Notes under the pieces: generated by a model
What the model saw: the letters and a program-made list of their open reading frames with translations, nothing else
What the model was told of the DNA's origin: nothing
Database searches by the model: none
In this document: piece after piece, positions 22,141 through 34,199 of the stretch
How positions within the stretch are numbered: position 1 is the first letter of the stretch
Layout of the letters: each line of letters begins with the position of its first letter
Assembly (NCBI GenBank): GCA_905147135.1
Contig: LR990048.1
Location: 15,918,563 to 15,982,562, forward strand
Direction: 5' to 3'
DNA length: 64,000 bases
DNA from: Blastobasis lacticolella
Lineage: Eukaryota; Arthropoda; Insecta; Lepidoptera; Blastobasidae
Translations under genes and position numbers: made by a program

Positions 22141-23063
22141 CTGTTGTTGTATACCAAACCTCTATTTCTGAAGCTTTATAAGTACGATTGCATTTCAACC
22201 CAGCAGATACGACGATATCCGCGATATCACGGGCATGACAACGATTTCCACACATCATTATGGGCTATTTATTGCCTTACTGACAATGACAACGGCATGC
22301 TTATCGTACCAGTTTATAATTGTTAACCAAAATGCCGTGTCATGTCACAAAGGTACGGTCAGCATGTACAGTCAGCTGCAGAGTGAGTGAACCACCTAAT
22401 CACACATTAAAATTTTAATGTGAAGTAACTGCATTACCATCTTAAGAATCATAAGCCTGTGCAATTGTTATCACCCAACCGGAACCGGAAAGTCGGAAAA
22501 TCCCCGATCAAGCTTACTTATACGCTCAAACATTTTTTAAACAACTGAATCGATTTTAATGAAACTGAGGTAAGAACCATCTCGATGAACCTGGCTTTCG
22601 AATAGAGAAAACCGCATCCAAATCGGTCCATCCGTTCGGAAACTACGACGCTCCAGACAGATAAACAAAACCACAGGCACACAGAAACACACGCCCAACT
22701 TATAACATCCCTCTTTTTTCGTCGGGAGTTATAAACGGCCGTTTTAACATAACTTAAATGTTTAGCAAAATTAAGACGGTATTTGTATTTTCTAAATTAT
22801 TGCGATTTCTAGACATTGAGATAAGCAGATTTTTTATCATTATTGTGGTTAGCGAGAGAGAACTGATTTTTTTCCTATACCTAATGGCAGTACGTTCGTT
22901 CACCCCTCTTAGCGCCTTAAAAATGTTCGTTAGATAATTAAATATAAATTTCGTTAGGAAAATAAATATATTTAATATACAGGCGGCTTTTATCCAGTTT
23001 TATAATAGTATATTAAACTTGGTCCCTGAGACTGCAGGATCGCCGTAAAATCGACGCATTAGA
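22141..23063. other. Intergenic with a degraded transposon 3' domain
   Basis: 22555-22735 has the insect TE phrase (AATCGGTCCATCCGTTCGGA, CGACGCTCCAGACAGATAAA). Nothing else supported. Confidence 0.35.
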
Positions 23064-23457
23064 AATGTGGTGCTGGAGACGCCTCCTAAAGATCCCGTGG
23101 ACGGCGTTTCGCACGAATGTGTCCATCCTCAAAGAACTTCAAATCAAGGAAAGGCTTTCGTCAACTGTGCAACTGCGAATACTCAAGTTCTTTGGTCACA
23201 TCTCCAAAAAGGTGAACTCCATGGAAAGATTAGTCGTTCAGGGCCAGATCGAAGGCAGAAGGACACGGTGCCGATCAACAACTCGGTGGACTGATCTGAT
23301 AAAGAAAACTACAGAATCCACCATGGTCCAATGTACTCGCAGCGTCTCCAACCGGCAAAAATGGAAGCAAATCGCTGAGAAAGCAGTCCTCGGGGAAGTC
23401 TGCGACGCAATGGGCATCTCTCCGGGTACCTGGTCTACGCAACCACGACCACTCTGA
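23064..23457 (+). mobile_element. RTE-type LINE, reverse transcriptase C-terminal fragment
   Basis: A 130-residue open frame, MWCWRRLLKIPWTAFRTNVS to the stop after STQPRPL, with FFGHISKK, MERLVVQGQIEGRRTRCR and RWTDLIKKTT. This is the usual C-terminal tail of RTE-like endonuclease/reverse-transcriptase polyproteins. The upstream polymerase domain is absent, so it is a 5'-truncated, non-functional copy even though this last part is still open. Confidence 0.85.
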
Positions 23458-23514
23458 CAAGAGTGTCCGACTAAGAAGAAGATAATAGTATATATAGATA
23501 GATGTGGTGTTTGC

Positions 23515-23697
23515 CCGTGTGGTGTCCGGCAGAATTAAACAGCACCAACCCCTTACACTCGTGGGTATCGTACAAAGCGAGTAATATTGCCGAGGCAAAA
23601 GATATAGTCTACGTAGTCTGGAAAATGCGCAGCAGCATTTTCCATTGTTATATAATATAAATATTTATACAGTGAACTGTTATGGGCTGTGATGATC
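23515..23697 (+). mobile_element. Retroposon family D, opposite orientation to 14190-14435
   Basis: Contains the complement of family D motifs: CACCAACCCCTTACACTCGT, GTCTGGAAAATGCGCAGCAG and ACTGTTATGGGCTGTGATGA. The end near GTGATGATCA fits the ATG-rich tail. Confidence 0.6.
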
Positions 23698-24375
23698 ATA
23701 TAGATAGATAGATAAAAGGTATATAAATCAATTTCTCAATCAATTGAGGCCGTGGCTCATGCTGAGTGAGGTCCTTTTGTTGGCAAGGTGTGCCACAGCA
23801 CAGCAATTCTGAATCGATTTATTAATTTCGTAATTTGTTATACATGTTTTTTTTTCTTTATTTGTATGATTATTGTTTATTTTATTCTATTAAATGTGAT
23901 TGTTGTTATGTTAAGCAATAAATGATTTTCATTAATTCATTCATTCAATTAAACAGTGGAGGAGGTCATGCAGTTGACTATTTATTATCTATACCAATCG
24001 ATACGTATCGACGATATCTATCTAACGAATCGTATTATTGTATTGCCACCACACAATTGATTATGAGCTCCCGTGCAGTTCATTACAAACAACGTCGTAG
24101 CCATCAGAACGTGTAATACAGTTGTCAGTTGGCAATACCCCATCTGGATTCAGATAAAGTATAGATAAGTGCCCCCAGCCTCAGACAATGGCAAGGGGCG
24201 GGCCCTATGCAAAATGAAGCGAAGCACACGAGCGTAAGATGAAGTAATTATGCTAATGGCAGCGCTAAAGCGGCTGAGTCGGCAACGTGTTGCTGGGATT
24301 ATTTATGCGTGCGCGCATTCTCGACGCCCGCCATTGACACTTGCGCCTCGCAACCTTACTAAATGTAAAATAATA
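23698..24375. other. Intergenic, no supported feature
   Basis: AT-rich; small open frames (23922-24116, 24250-24495) have no domain or splice support. Confidence 0.35.
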
Positions 24376-24701
24376 ATCAGATGGGGTCGATATCTCGGTT
24401 GCGCTCCAGTACGCAAGAACCTAGGGTTCGCCTTGACTATAATCCATTATTTAGAAGATCTGGTACCTAATTACAGTGAAGCTACTGCCATCTGACCTCA
24501 GTGACTCTTCTAACAGGGAAACCTGACCATTGGATCATGGTTACACATTTAACTACAGGTTCACGATGTTGTCCCTCCACCGGCCGTAAGAGTATCGGTT
24601 AGTCTTCGACTATTATACTTACATAAACTCAGAAAATGTTAGAAGTACATAGAGGCACTCGGGATCGAAGGTACGAGTCAGACCTCTTAACCGACGCTTT
24701 T
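24376..24701 (-). mobile_element. SINE-B, diverged
   Basis: GGTTCGCCTTGACTATAATC, TACCTAATTACAGTGAAGC, CCGGCCGTAAGAGTATCGGT and a decayed head complement (GGGATCGAAGGTACGAGTCA). Confidence 0.75.
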
Positions 24702-24739
24702 CTATGGTCAAAATATTTGTAAGTAATACATTTATTTGC

Positions 24740-24945
24740 GCCGTTTGGCGTAGAAACGCTTAGGCCGTGGGGTGCAGATGCTTACACTCTCTTTAGAGAG
24801 TTGTACGAGCACCTGGTCAACGCATCGCATGACCAAAGGGCTGACCAATACCTAGGTCAAAGGATCAGTTTTGCGATACAGCGATACAGGCAATGCGGCC
24901 AGCTGTTTCAGAACTTTTCTTTCCTCGAAGGACTTTTTTATTTGT
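24740..24945 (+). mobile_element. LINE ORF C-terminal remnant
   Basis: An in-frame stretch encodes GVETLRPWGADAYTLFRELY, then EHLVNASHDQRADQYLGQRI and SFAIQRY. This is the recurring 'VETLGPWG...F...L...QRAGQYLGQRLSIAIQRGNA' segment at the end of some LINE ORFs. It is an isolated fragment. Confidence 0.65.
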
Positions 24946-24980
24946 AAATGTAATTTGATAATATAGTTAGGTATATGAGT

Positions 24981-25049
24981 TAACACAAGCTTTGCTTACT
25001 TTGGGGCTAGATGGCGCTGTGTGAATTCTCGAAGCATTTTTATTTATAA
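24981..25049 (+). mobile_element. SINE-A 3' end only
   Basis: AACACAAGCTTTGCTTACTT, GGGGCTAGATGGCGCTGTGT and a TTTTTATTTAT tail. The tRNA-like head is missing. Confidence 0.7.
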
Positions 25050-26089
25050 TTTTTTCTTTAAGTACGTACATTATACATATACCGTAATCAATAAAGTTTT
25101 CCTAATACAATGGACCTGGGACAAAGTTTTATCTATTGATTTGTTTATTTAGTTTATTTAATTAGTAGAATGTAGTTATTTATATAATTGTTATAATCGA
25201 ATGTTTTAATAAAGCTTGTTATACCGTTTAAAAGTTAACTCGATTAATAATGAACGTATAGGTATTACAACCCAGTTGTTCAATTGTAAATTAATGCTGA
25301 CTATTAAGGCACTCATGCAAAATCGAATCGACTATCCTTAAACTCATTTCAAACAAGACAAACGAGTACGGCCACAGTTTATTTATTTACATTACTACAA
25401 TTAGTAGTCTTTATTGAGCAAAATAATAAGAAATAGGTTGCTTGTTTTGCCTTCGATTGCCGCTCGTAAATAGTGACCGTAGGCTATAGTAAAAGGCTGA
25501 GATATAGCTTAGGTATAGGCTGACGTTTTTTCGTATCAAAAATACCTATTGATATTTATAGCCATCAAAATAAGATAAAGGTGAATGAGGGATCATCTTA
25601 ATACGATTGTAGACGACATGTTATCATGTACAATAATGTATTACGCTGTAGAGCGTGCCATTTATGTTTCAATAGGTATTTATTTATGAAGGTTTCATGC
25701 CACCTTACGAGCATCTGCGATGTATTTAGTTACTATTTTGATACGCTTCATAACCTCAAACCGGGATAAAACAACGCAAGAGCATAAGGCAATGCGATTG
25801 ACGTATGCGATGATAGCCATTTAGGTGCACTCCTCCGGTTTGCCAGTGCCCTGCTACTATCCCAGTAGGGTTACATTAATAATAAAGATTTTCCAGAAGT
25901 CCTGCCGGTTTATACCTACTTTATAGAAGGTTTTGATAATACCGGAACCTGGTACCGGATATTAAATTACATAGCACGGATGATGGAGTGCAGTGGTTTT
26001 GTATATCGAAGTTGCAAGTTAACGGAAGGAGGAATCAATCACCCAGCTTTTCTCCCGTGACTCTGTCGACAATAACATAACATAAATAA
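25050..26089. other. Intergenic, AT-rich, no supported feature
   Basis: No domain-bearing frame or recognised repeat. Confidence 0.35.
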
Positions 26090-26322
26090 TATCAATAAAT
26101 ATTCTTCGACAAATTCACACAGCGCCATCTAGCCCTAAAGCAAGCAAAACTTGTGTTATGGGTGTTAGATAACTGATGAACTACTTATTATCTTTTCTGT
26201 ACTACACCCAGACCCGTAACGGAAATAAAAATTCATCGTTTCAATTTCTGTTCGGCCGGGAATCGAACCCGGGACCTCTGCGTGGCGACCGGCATGCTAA
26301 CCAACTGAACCACTCAGGTCCT
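26090..26322 (-). mobile_element. SINE-A, full length
   Basis: Complement of the family: TTCACACAGCGCCATCTAGC, ACACCCAGACCCGTAACGGA, GGCCGGGAATCGAACCCGGG (B box) and CTGAACCACTCAGGTC. Confidence 0.9.
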
Positions 26323-26822
26323 TAACATACGTGGGGGCCTTTATCAACAGCTTTATCTCCATCCTTAACGCCTCGCCCCCTATACAAAACACATAAGTAA
26401 ACCAGCAGCCATATTTTGCGCATACAACGTGGTACAAGTATGTATTTTATGCAAATTCATACGTTTTGCGAAACATTTGGAGCGATATCTTGCCAGTCAG
26501 TCATGTACTTATCCCACCTGCCAAATGTGTGCAATGTCGAGAGAGATTGAGGTATTTTTATTTTATCTATAGCTGGTTATCTACGCTGTGAAGTAAGTCT
26601 TTGTGTTATGATAGAATAAGTAGAATTGACTATTTGTATTCACATCATAATTAATCAACCCGCAACATGTCCACCGACCTTCTACATTAAGGGAGGATTT
26701 TACCATAACCTCTCGGCGGGTTGTAGATTGCAGAATAACATACCCACAATTAGCAAACTCGTTTTTTGTTTAGAAAATTACTACCCAAAAAACATGGCAT
26801 AAATTAACATTAGTTATAGTTA

Positions 26823-27002
26823 GCTTGGCGTTAATGACCGGGTTGTGCTCTCGCGCACGAGGGCCCGGGGTCTGCCTTGACCATGATCCGGGATATGGCT
26901 AATGAGGTAATTATAGTAAAGCAACTGCCATCTGACCTCCATGACCCTGCTACCAGAAAAACCTGAAAATATTGGATTATGGTTACACATTCAGTCGCCT
27001 GT
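26823..27002 (-). mobile_element. SINE-B 3' half
   Basis: GGCGTTAATGACCGGGTTGT to CACATTCAGTCGCCTG; the tRNA-like head is missing. Confidence 0.8.
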
Positions 27003-28044
27003 ACAGTTAAGTTATATGCATGCAAATTCTTTTGAGTAACCAATTTTAAGCCTAGGTCCTATATAAACGCATTACTTACTATGTTTATGTCCTGACTCAG
27101 CTAATGTATGTATTTAGTTTAAGATAGGCGTTCGATATTTAATATTGATTATTAATAGGTAACATTGCACGGTGCGTGATATTTCTTGATCGATCACCAT
27201 GACATTCAGCTTAGTGCTAATTGCTTTAAAGTATAGGCATGTGTTGCAGGCTGTTATGTTATAATTAATAATAATTGGGACCATGGATATTCGTCAAAGT
27301 TCTTTGATGTTGCATAAAGTAGGAATGCAGTTGCTAGGCGTGGCGTTGGTTCTGGGAATTGCACAAGCATTTGAACTGTTCTAACTACGATGTGTGGTAG
27401 ATGAAAATCAAATCAAATCAACCAAATCGAAATACGTTTATTCATTTAAGGTTTGTTGCAAACGCTCATAAAACATTGACATCTCAGAAAACATTAAAAT
27501 CGCAAAAAATTGTAACGCTCAGGGGCCGCGGCACCACAACCACACGTCATAGTAAAAAATTAAAAAAATCCTAGCGCCGCCGGTCGTCTGTCACAGGCAC
27601 AAATCTGTGACTGTCACTGTCAGTGGATGATATGATGCCGACGATGACGACGAAAGAAAATGTTGACTCATTTATATTCAATACAAATCTTTGCCCAATA
27701 GAAGTAAAGAATTTGATTCTTAATATATTAACGCATGAACAAAACAAAACAATGCGGTCGTCACATGATGTGAACCATGCATCAATGTTGCTCCAAATAA
27801 ATACGGGTTATTCCAGTGCCCAGTTACGTAATATCCTCAACTCCTCAGGCAAAATTGACGCTTTGCAAGAGTCCAACTTACACAAAATATCAAGTAAATG
27901 TATTTAATAATATGTTCAAGTGGTGTTCTTAGAACATGCATTTTATGACTTTTAATTCATTAGCAATTGAGTGTTTGATAATTCAATTAAGAAGTCGCTG
28001 CGAATAAGCTGCCCGGCGCAACTTAATTCGCGTGGTTTCATCTT
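27003..28044. other. Intergenic; one unassigned 94-codon open frame
   Basis: 27405-27450 has AAATCAAATCAACCAAATCG followed by ACGTTTATTCAT, a reversed LINE 3' tail. The plus-strand frame 27623-27907 (starting MDDMMPTMTTKENVDS) is Asn/Ser-rich and matches no domain I know; nothing shows that it is expressed. Confidence 0.3.
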
Positions 28045-28350
28045 AATGAACATTTACCCTAACTTAACCTACCCTATCTCCACCCATACCGTAGTCGACC
28101 CTATCCTACCCATACCCAACCCCTACCCCCGCCTTACCTCTACCCTCTACCCGTACCTACCCTTTTTATCTTTTATACAAACCTTGTACTAACAGGTACA
28201 AACACAAAACTAACATAACCTAACCTAATATAACCCTATCCTACCCATACCCTACCCCTACCCCAAACCTTACTTCTAACCTAACCCTACACTATTCCTA
28301 AATTACTTCTATCCTAACCCTACCCTATTCCTATGTTACCTATACACTAC
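28045..28350 (+). repeat. C/T-rich degenerate CCTACCC/CCTAACC tract
   Basis: About 300 bp in which CCTACCCTA, ACCCATACC and CTAACCTAACCTAA variants dominate, with almost no G. CCTAA is the arthropod telomeric unit, but only two perfect units in tandem are present. Shorter tracts of the same type are at about 36700-36725 and 46385-46430. Confidence 0.75.
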
Positions 28351-28984
28351 CCCTACAAATAAGAAATAGAGTTATTAAAAAATTATGCGCCTACATATAA
28401 CATTTTGATACCTTTCGTAGTCAATTACAATACGTCAAAAACTTAAGTATCCGCCAAACAGTTATTTCCTGTCATATGTAAAGGCCGATGCTCCAATTTT
28501 GTATGACAAAGCCAGACAGGGCCTTATTCCATAAAAAAAATTAAAAACCGCTTTATTTTGTAAAAGCAACTCAACCGACAATAAAACAATGTCATATTAA
28601 CAATTTAAACATGATTTCCTAACTACGGAGCTGGATAAAATAATTACGAACCATACGTCTGGGCATATCCGGCACGCTCCTTGAAAAAATGGCCTTTTAT
28701 TTTTACCGTCAACCCGATCTGGATGGACTACTTTCGAAAACTTATGTTGACCCAAATCTGGGTGACACTGTGAAGTAAACTCAATGTCACGACTATTGCG
28801 CTTTGATAGATAACTTTTATCCATATACAGTTACAGTTGATGCCGATGATAATACAAATTAATGATTAATAATGACAAAACATTACTATCTAATTAAAAT
28901 AAGGTACGCGAAAGGCGGAAAATAGAATCCTTCGGGATAGTTAAATGTTTACAGAGATCGGTGCCCTATATTTGAATCGCTCGC
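28351..28984. other. Intergenic, no supported feature
   Basis: The minus frame 28597-28824 has no domain and no splice support. Confidence 0.3.
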
Positions 28985-29375
28985 TTCGATTCAAACGGTT
29001 TTCTATTTTCATTTTCGGCATGAAAAATTCGATATTTTGATGCATGATACTGATTTTCCCTATTTTTGAACCGTACTCTTTCGGTGTTGCCAATGTGATT
29101 TCAAAAATATTGAATTTTTCATGCTGAAAATCAAAATTGATAATAGTTCGAACCGAATTGACTGATTCAAAAATAGAGCCCAAGGGGTTCTTTTTTGAAC
29201 CGCTTACATTGTGTCGAACGGTTTTCAAATTTTATTTTCAGCATGAAAAATTCAACATTTTTATGCATGACGCTGATTTGCCCTATTTTTAAACCGTTTA
29301 CTGCTGGTATTGCCAATGTGAGTTAAAAAATATTGAGATTTTCATACTAAAAAATAAAATTTAAAACCTTTCGGC
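28985..29375. repeat. Two-unit tandem repeat, period about 223 bp, with internal inverted repeats
   Basis: CGGTTTTC at 28996 and 29219 starts two diverged copies sharing GGCATGAAAAATTC/AGCATGAAAAATTC, GATGCATGATACTGATTT, CCCTATTTTTGAACCG and TTGCCAATGTGA. Inside each, TTCAGCATGAAAAATTCAA-like and AATTTTTCATGCTGAAAA-like segments are inverted. The minus open frame is a by-product. Confidence 0.7.
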
Positions 29376-30065
29376 TTGAGGCGAGCTGTTCAAACTTAGA
29401 ACCATAGGGGGCCAAATTATTCAGGGGTCATGACGGGTGACGAGATTACAGCTTTACTCAAATTCAGGTAACAGATTAGACACAGACAGCCTATGAAATT
29501 AGCGTTTTGTTGGCGAAAATGTCAGAAACTTTTGAAATCGAGTATTAATTTTGATATGTTATGTACAATTAAAAATATTTGAACAAATGTGTAATAGTGA
29601 AAAAAAACGCCAATTTCATAGGCAAGGACCCATTAAAACTAACCAGGCATCTAGGCAGTCACCAACATTTCTTACAAAACTACTGACTCACAGCCAGCTA
29701 GGAATTTGTAACATTACGACACCATCACCGATCGCCTTCGGGCGCTTTAAATAATTACAATTAGTCGCATGGTAGCAAATGCTTTACCAGATTATGCATA
29801 TAAGAATATAATTAGTGACATATCGAACTGAACTTCATAATCTGTCACACTTATCGGGTTTTAATACGATCTAACCGTAAAGGCCTTCAGCACCTACTGT
29901 GTTGTCATAGTCCTACGAACGAATCATAATGACGCACTCAGTAAACAGTCACTAATCAATTCACGGCTACCTACATTGCATTATATTTGCGCTTTGGGCA
30001 AGAAAATGCTCATAAAAGGTAGAATCTAACGTTTCAATTTATGAATATTGTTTCCATTATTAAAA
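29376..30065. other. Intergenic, no supported feature
   Basis: The open frame at 29551-29754 lacks any domain. Confidence 0.3.
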
Positions 30066-30103
30066 GCACGACCGTGGTCGCACGACCGTGGTCGCACGAC
30101 CGT
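30066..30103. repeat. 14-bp tandem repeat of a palindromic unit
   Basis: GCACGACCGTGGTC occurs twice exactly, followed by GCACGACCGT. Each unit carries the near-palindrome CGACCGTGGTCG. Confidence 0.85.
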
Positions 30104-30175
30104 TGCCAATTAGGACAACGCCTTAGCCTTTGACGATAGGACCACAGATATATATAGTTTATAATAAATATAAAT

Positions 30176-30403
30176 AAAATATATTAAATATGCTTCGACA
30201 ATTCACACAGCGCTATCTAGCCTCAAAGCTAGCAAAGTTTCTGATAGACAACTGATACTTTTTTAAACGTATAGATACTTATTATACATACCCCTAACAA
30301 TAACTAAAATTAATCATTTGAATTTCTTCTAGGCCGGGAATCGATCCCGGGATCTCTACGTGGTAGACTGGCACGTTAACCTACTGAACAACTCAAGTCG
30401 TCC
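30176..30403 (-). mobile_element. SINE-A, diverged full length
   Basis: TTCGACAATTCACACAGCGC, GGCCGGGAATCGATCCCGGG and CTGAACAACTCAAGTCG mark its 3' end, B box and head. Confidence 0.85.
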
Positions 30404-30811
30404 AACTACCTACCTATACAACGAATCCAGCTAATCCTGTTATCCTTACGCCGCCATAGCTCACGGTAAAGTAAAAACAAATAATCTAAGACCAAGGATG
30501 GCAACCGCATTGCGCAAGCGCACATGCAGAGGCAGATAACGCTGCGAGATCTTGTCACTTGAAGTGGAGCGTGTGTTGCAAATGCTGGCAGGTGTGTTCG
30601 GCCGGTTTGGTACACTGTTGGCGTAAGTCGAAAGCGCTTAGCGGGGGGTTCTGCTTACCATTCTATGCTCCGGAATCCTGGAATACTCTGGAGTGAGAGT
30701 TTAGGTGTCCTGGAGGTAGGGTTATCATAATTCAGGCTTTGTCTTAAGATCTTAGGATTTTTAGACTATCTAGATTTTTTAGGATTATTCTGCTTCGGGG
30801 CCTACCGACTA
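30404..30811. other. Intergenic, no supported feature
   Basis: The 69-residue minus frame has no domain. Confidence 0.3.
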
Positions 30812-30930
30812 ATTCGAAAACATTCATAATAGCAATCCTTAATGTGTTCACCTCGCTCGTTCTCGAAAGGCGAATTTCAGCGAGCGAGCGAGAAAGTCAT
30901 AAACTATTGCTATTATGAAAGCTTTCGAAT
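30812..30930. mobile_element. Short foldback MITE
   Basis: Terminal inverted repeats of about 25 bp: ATTCGAAAACATTCATAATA at the left and the complement of ATTCGAAAGCTTTCATAATA at the right, each followed by GCAAT. The interior is rich in CGAGCGAG-type sequence. No clear target duplication. Confidence 0.7.
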
Positions 30931-31282
30931 AATATGGTAGAGCATTAGACGCTTTTCATCTTCCCGTCGCCGTATCAAGCTGGGACATGTGTCGCCTACG
31001 AAAGGTAGGAGTAGGGATAGAGTGGTAGAGTTTAAATTGAGACCACGTCACGCGAACGAAGTCGCGCTCGGACGGCTGGTTTGAAATAATTACGTCACTT
31101 AATAACTTTAAAGCGTTGATCCTCTTGACATAAACCATACCATCGTAATATCTATCTAGTTTGCAATGCAACTAGCGTAGCGTTAGAGCACAATTAAGTT
31201 ATCAAGGTTACTGTAGCAAATTTGAAGAGGAAATGCCGAATGCCTATCCTTCATAAGTATACCTCTGACATCTCTCAACATT

Positions 31283-31416
31283 GACGACCTGAGTGGTTCA
31301 GTTGTTTAACATGCCATGCCGGTCTGCCACGCCGAAGTCCGGGCGCGTTTCCCGGCCGAACAGGAATTGAATAGATGAATTTTAATTCTGATACAAGTCT
31401 GGGTGTAGTATGCAGT
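31283..31416 (+). mobile_element. SINE-A 5' half
   Basis: GACGACCTGAGTGGTTCAGT, GGTCTGCCACGCC, CGCGTTTCCCGGCCG, ending after GTCTGGGTGTAGTATGC. 3' truncated. Confidence 0.8.
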
Positions 31417-33778
31417 AAAAGAATGTAATGAAAATAAAAGAGAATGTTGAGAAGACTGTATTTTGTTTGTCTAGTGGTTACGTTGAACAACAGTTTTGAA
31501 ATGCAGAAGCTATTATGAAAACTATATTTTATACCTTCATCACATACAGCCAACCAGATACCCACTTATTCGACGTAGATACTTACCAGTAGGTGTTGGA
31601 TCACATATGTACCTACGTTTAAGTTAACCATAAATCGTCCATTACGAATCGGCCTTCGTTGAAAACTTTTAAGGAGTCACATTCTAATCCCACCAAAGGT
31701 ATCGAACCGAACACCTACAAATGAAAACCAGTTCGTAGCCAAGTCTATAATTCACCGCGTAAATAATAGTTCTTTCGAGTTCCATTGCAGATTAAGACAG
31801 AGTATCAATTAATATTGACATAAAATTGGTAGATCGATTGGTCTAATTGCAAAACTTTGTTTGAATGTGGTTTGACATGTGTGTCTGTTAATAAAAGTTG
31901 ATTGGTTATAAGATGTAAATGTAAATAAAAGAATACATTTGCAATACCTAACTACAATGAAATTGAGGCGTCTATCCCAGATCATCGCACATTAGTAAAA
32001 GACCGACTGTTCCTAGTGGGATTCGAACCTAATAGGCTCGTAAATGGCTAAGTAATTACCATAGGTAATAACCATGTCACTTAATTCGAATTTTATGAAC
32101 GAACACATTGGTAGCTATGACAACTTGGAATGTTTTGTATTTGTCTGCTTCAGATAATCAAAGGTCGCTTTTATAAAATTGCGCAAAATGAAGCGCACAA
32201 ATTTAAATATTTAAAACAAGGATGTCTGTATATATGACTTCGTTTCACTCAAAACTACTGAACGGATTGCGGATATTCAGTTTTTAACAATAAATTAAAT
32301 CTAAGTGGAAGGCTTTTGCGCTAAAAACGCGAACGAAGTCGCGGACAAAAGCTAGTTAGAATATATTATCCAAATGCAGAGTTTGAAATCGCAACCTTAC
32401 ATTTTCTTTGTGCTGTTTTAACTACCTAGTTAAAATGTGGGTATGTTTTTCTGTTTGCTCTTTACAGGAACTCAATGACTCGTCTCTCTGTTAATCTTTT
32501 TGGTGCCACTTTATGGGGGGTGTCTTTTTCAAAAACGCTATAAGAATAATACTTTTTGTATGGAACGAAAGTCGCATTTTAAAAGAAAAACATTGTATCA
32601 TGCTCCACGCATCGTCCGGATATTTAATTGACCGCCACGGCTACACTAATCTATCCATGATACATTATCCTTGTTCGAATAGAAGACTCTTGTACTACAT
32701 TGGGCCATATAAAGGTATGTTACACAGAAAATGGTATCAATAACAATAGTAACCTAACCTCCGCTACGTTCCCACGAGCTGGCGGATGTAGGCGGCCGGA
32801 CCTTGGCAAGAAATGCAGATTTCGACGAAACAACCAGTCAGACAATTCGGTTACAATACATGTGCGTGAGTAAGTGTTAAGTGAACCAGGAACTTTGAAA
32901 CTGAACGCCTTATGTCAGAACCGTGTCGGGGTCGATACTCTTTTAGGTTAGCTTAACTGATAAGATGATATTTTCTTTCTTGCAAATGATTGAGAATGTC
33001 GATAAGACAGGAATGCGTTAATGGGTTCCATTAATCACTTTTCAATTAAGGATTTCACCATGACAGTTAGCACGAGTGAGGCGTATGTATGTATATATGT
33101 ATAACAATAACAAAAGAAAATAAATATATATTGTATAGGCAAGCTTATCCCACAATGGGATTTCTTACAACTAACCTTACCTACGTACGTATGTATATAT
33201 GTAAACTCTTTATTGCGTATAGATGCTTACAGGACTATGTATCAAAAATAACAAGGTCTGTTGTCAAAATACTGCCATGCTATTTGACAAAAACATCTGC
33301 TGTAAAATGACGAATCTATTCCAAAACTCACGTCGCCGTACAGCCATCTCGTGGATTTTGGAATCGCAAAAACCCTCATTAAGCAGCCACAGAATCATAT
33401 TTTAAGCCCGGCTTGCACCAAATTTAAGAACTTTGGGGATGACGTTTACCGTAATTTTTTAGAAATGTTGTGTTTATCCTAAGCTGAAATACAATTAAGA
33501 ATTTACAAGGTTTTAGTTTAGTCTATTTTATATGTATCAGTGTATATATTTTTGGTATTTTAGATGTAGGTATTAGTATGTATTTTTATTATAACTGTAA
33601 ATATTTTGTCATTTAAGTTTCATGGATTAAATAAATTAAGAATTTTGTGCAATATTATACTTTTTAGTGGTAGGGTCCAGTCGAGGAAACTGAATGTGTA
33701 GCAGTTTACCCATCTTCTTAATTTGTTAGTATTATTTACGAGAAACGTCGCTTATTGATTAATGACGAAAATTAGTCA
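31417..33778. other. Intergenic with transposon debris
   Basis: 32222-32362 has the decayed TE phrase ending CGCGAACGAAGTCGCGGACA; similar debris lies at 31030-31085. 33135-33225 repeats parts of the LINE 3' end at 7873-8046 (TATCCCACAATGGGATTTCT, GTAAACTCTTTATTGC) in scrambled form. The small open frames have no support. Confidence 0.4.
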
Positions 33779-34129
33779 CCTTGGCGTTAATGTCCCGGTT
33801 ATGTCATGGCTATGTCTCGAGCCCGGGACTCGCCTTGACTATGATCCAGGATTTGGCAGATCAGGTAATTACAGTAGAGCAACTGCCGTCTGACCTTCGT
33901 GATCCTTCTACCATGGGAACCTGACCTGATCATGGTTATATATTGAGTCGCCTGAATGTGCAGGTTTCATCACGATATTTTCCCTCACTGTAAGAGCATC
34001 GGTTAGTATTCTACTAATGTACATAACATCAGAAAAGAGTTATTGGTACATGGCGGCAGTGAGTTTCGAACCCGGTACTTCTCGCATTACGAGTCGGATA
34101 CCGTTTTACCACTAGGCCACCGACGCTCC
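33779..34129 (-). mobile_element. SINE-B, full length
   Basis: TTGGCGTTAATGTCCCGGTT, TTGACTATGATCCAGGATTT, CTCACTGTAAGAGCATCGGT and head complement (TTTCGAACCCGGTACTTCTC, CTAGGCCACCGACGCTCC). Confidence 0.9.
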
Positions 34130-34199
34130 TCAACACGACGGAAATTAGTAATACGGCCAATTTCAAACATATGTCGACTTACATTCAAGTTCCTTGACT

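Noticed and set aside
26255..26322. tRNA gene-like sequence (B box and anticodon-arm-like stretch)
   Set aside because: It is the head of SINE-A, continuous with the SINE body; the same holds for tRNA-like heads of SINE-B. No free-standing tRNA cloverleaf was found.
27623..27907. 94-codon open frame as a possible small gene
   Set aside because: No recognised domain, no neighbouring exons; only open-frame length supports it.
28206..28235. Telomere (CCTAA)n
   Set aside because: Only two perfect tandem units in a degenerate C/T-rich tract; not a real telomeric array.
30066..30103. CRISPR-like array
   Set aside because: No spacers between the repeats, and the genome is eukaryotic.
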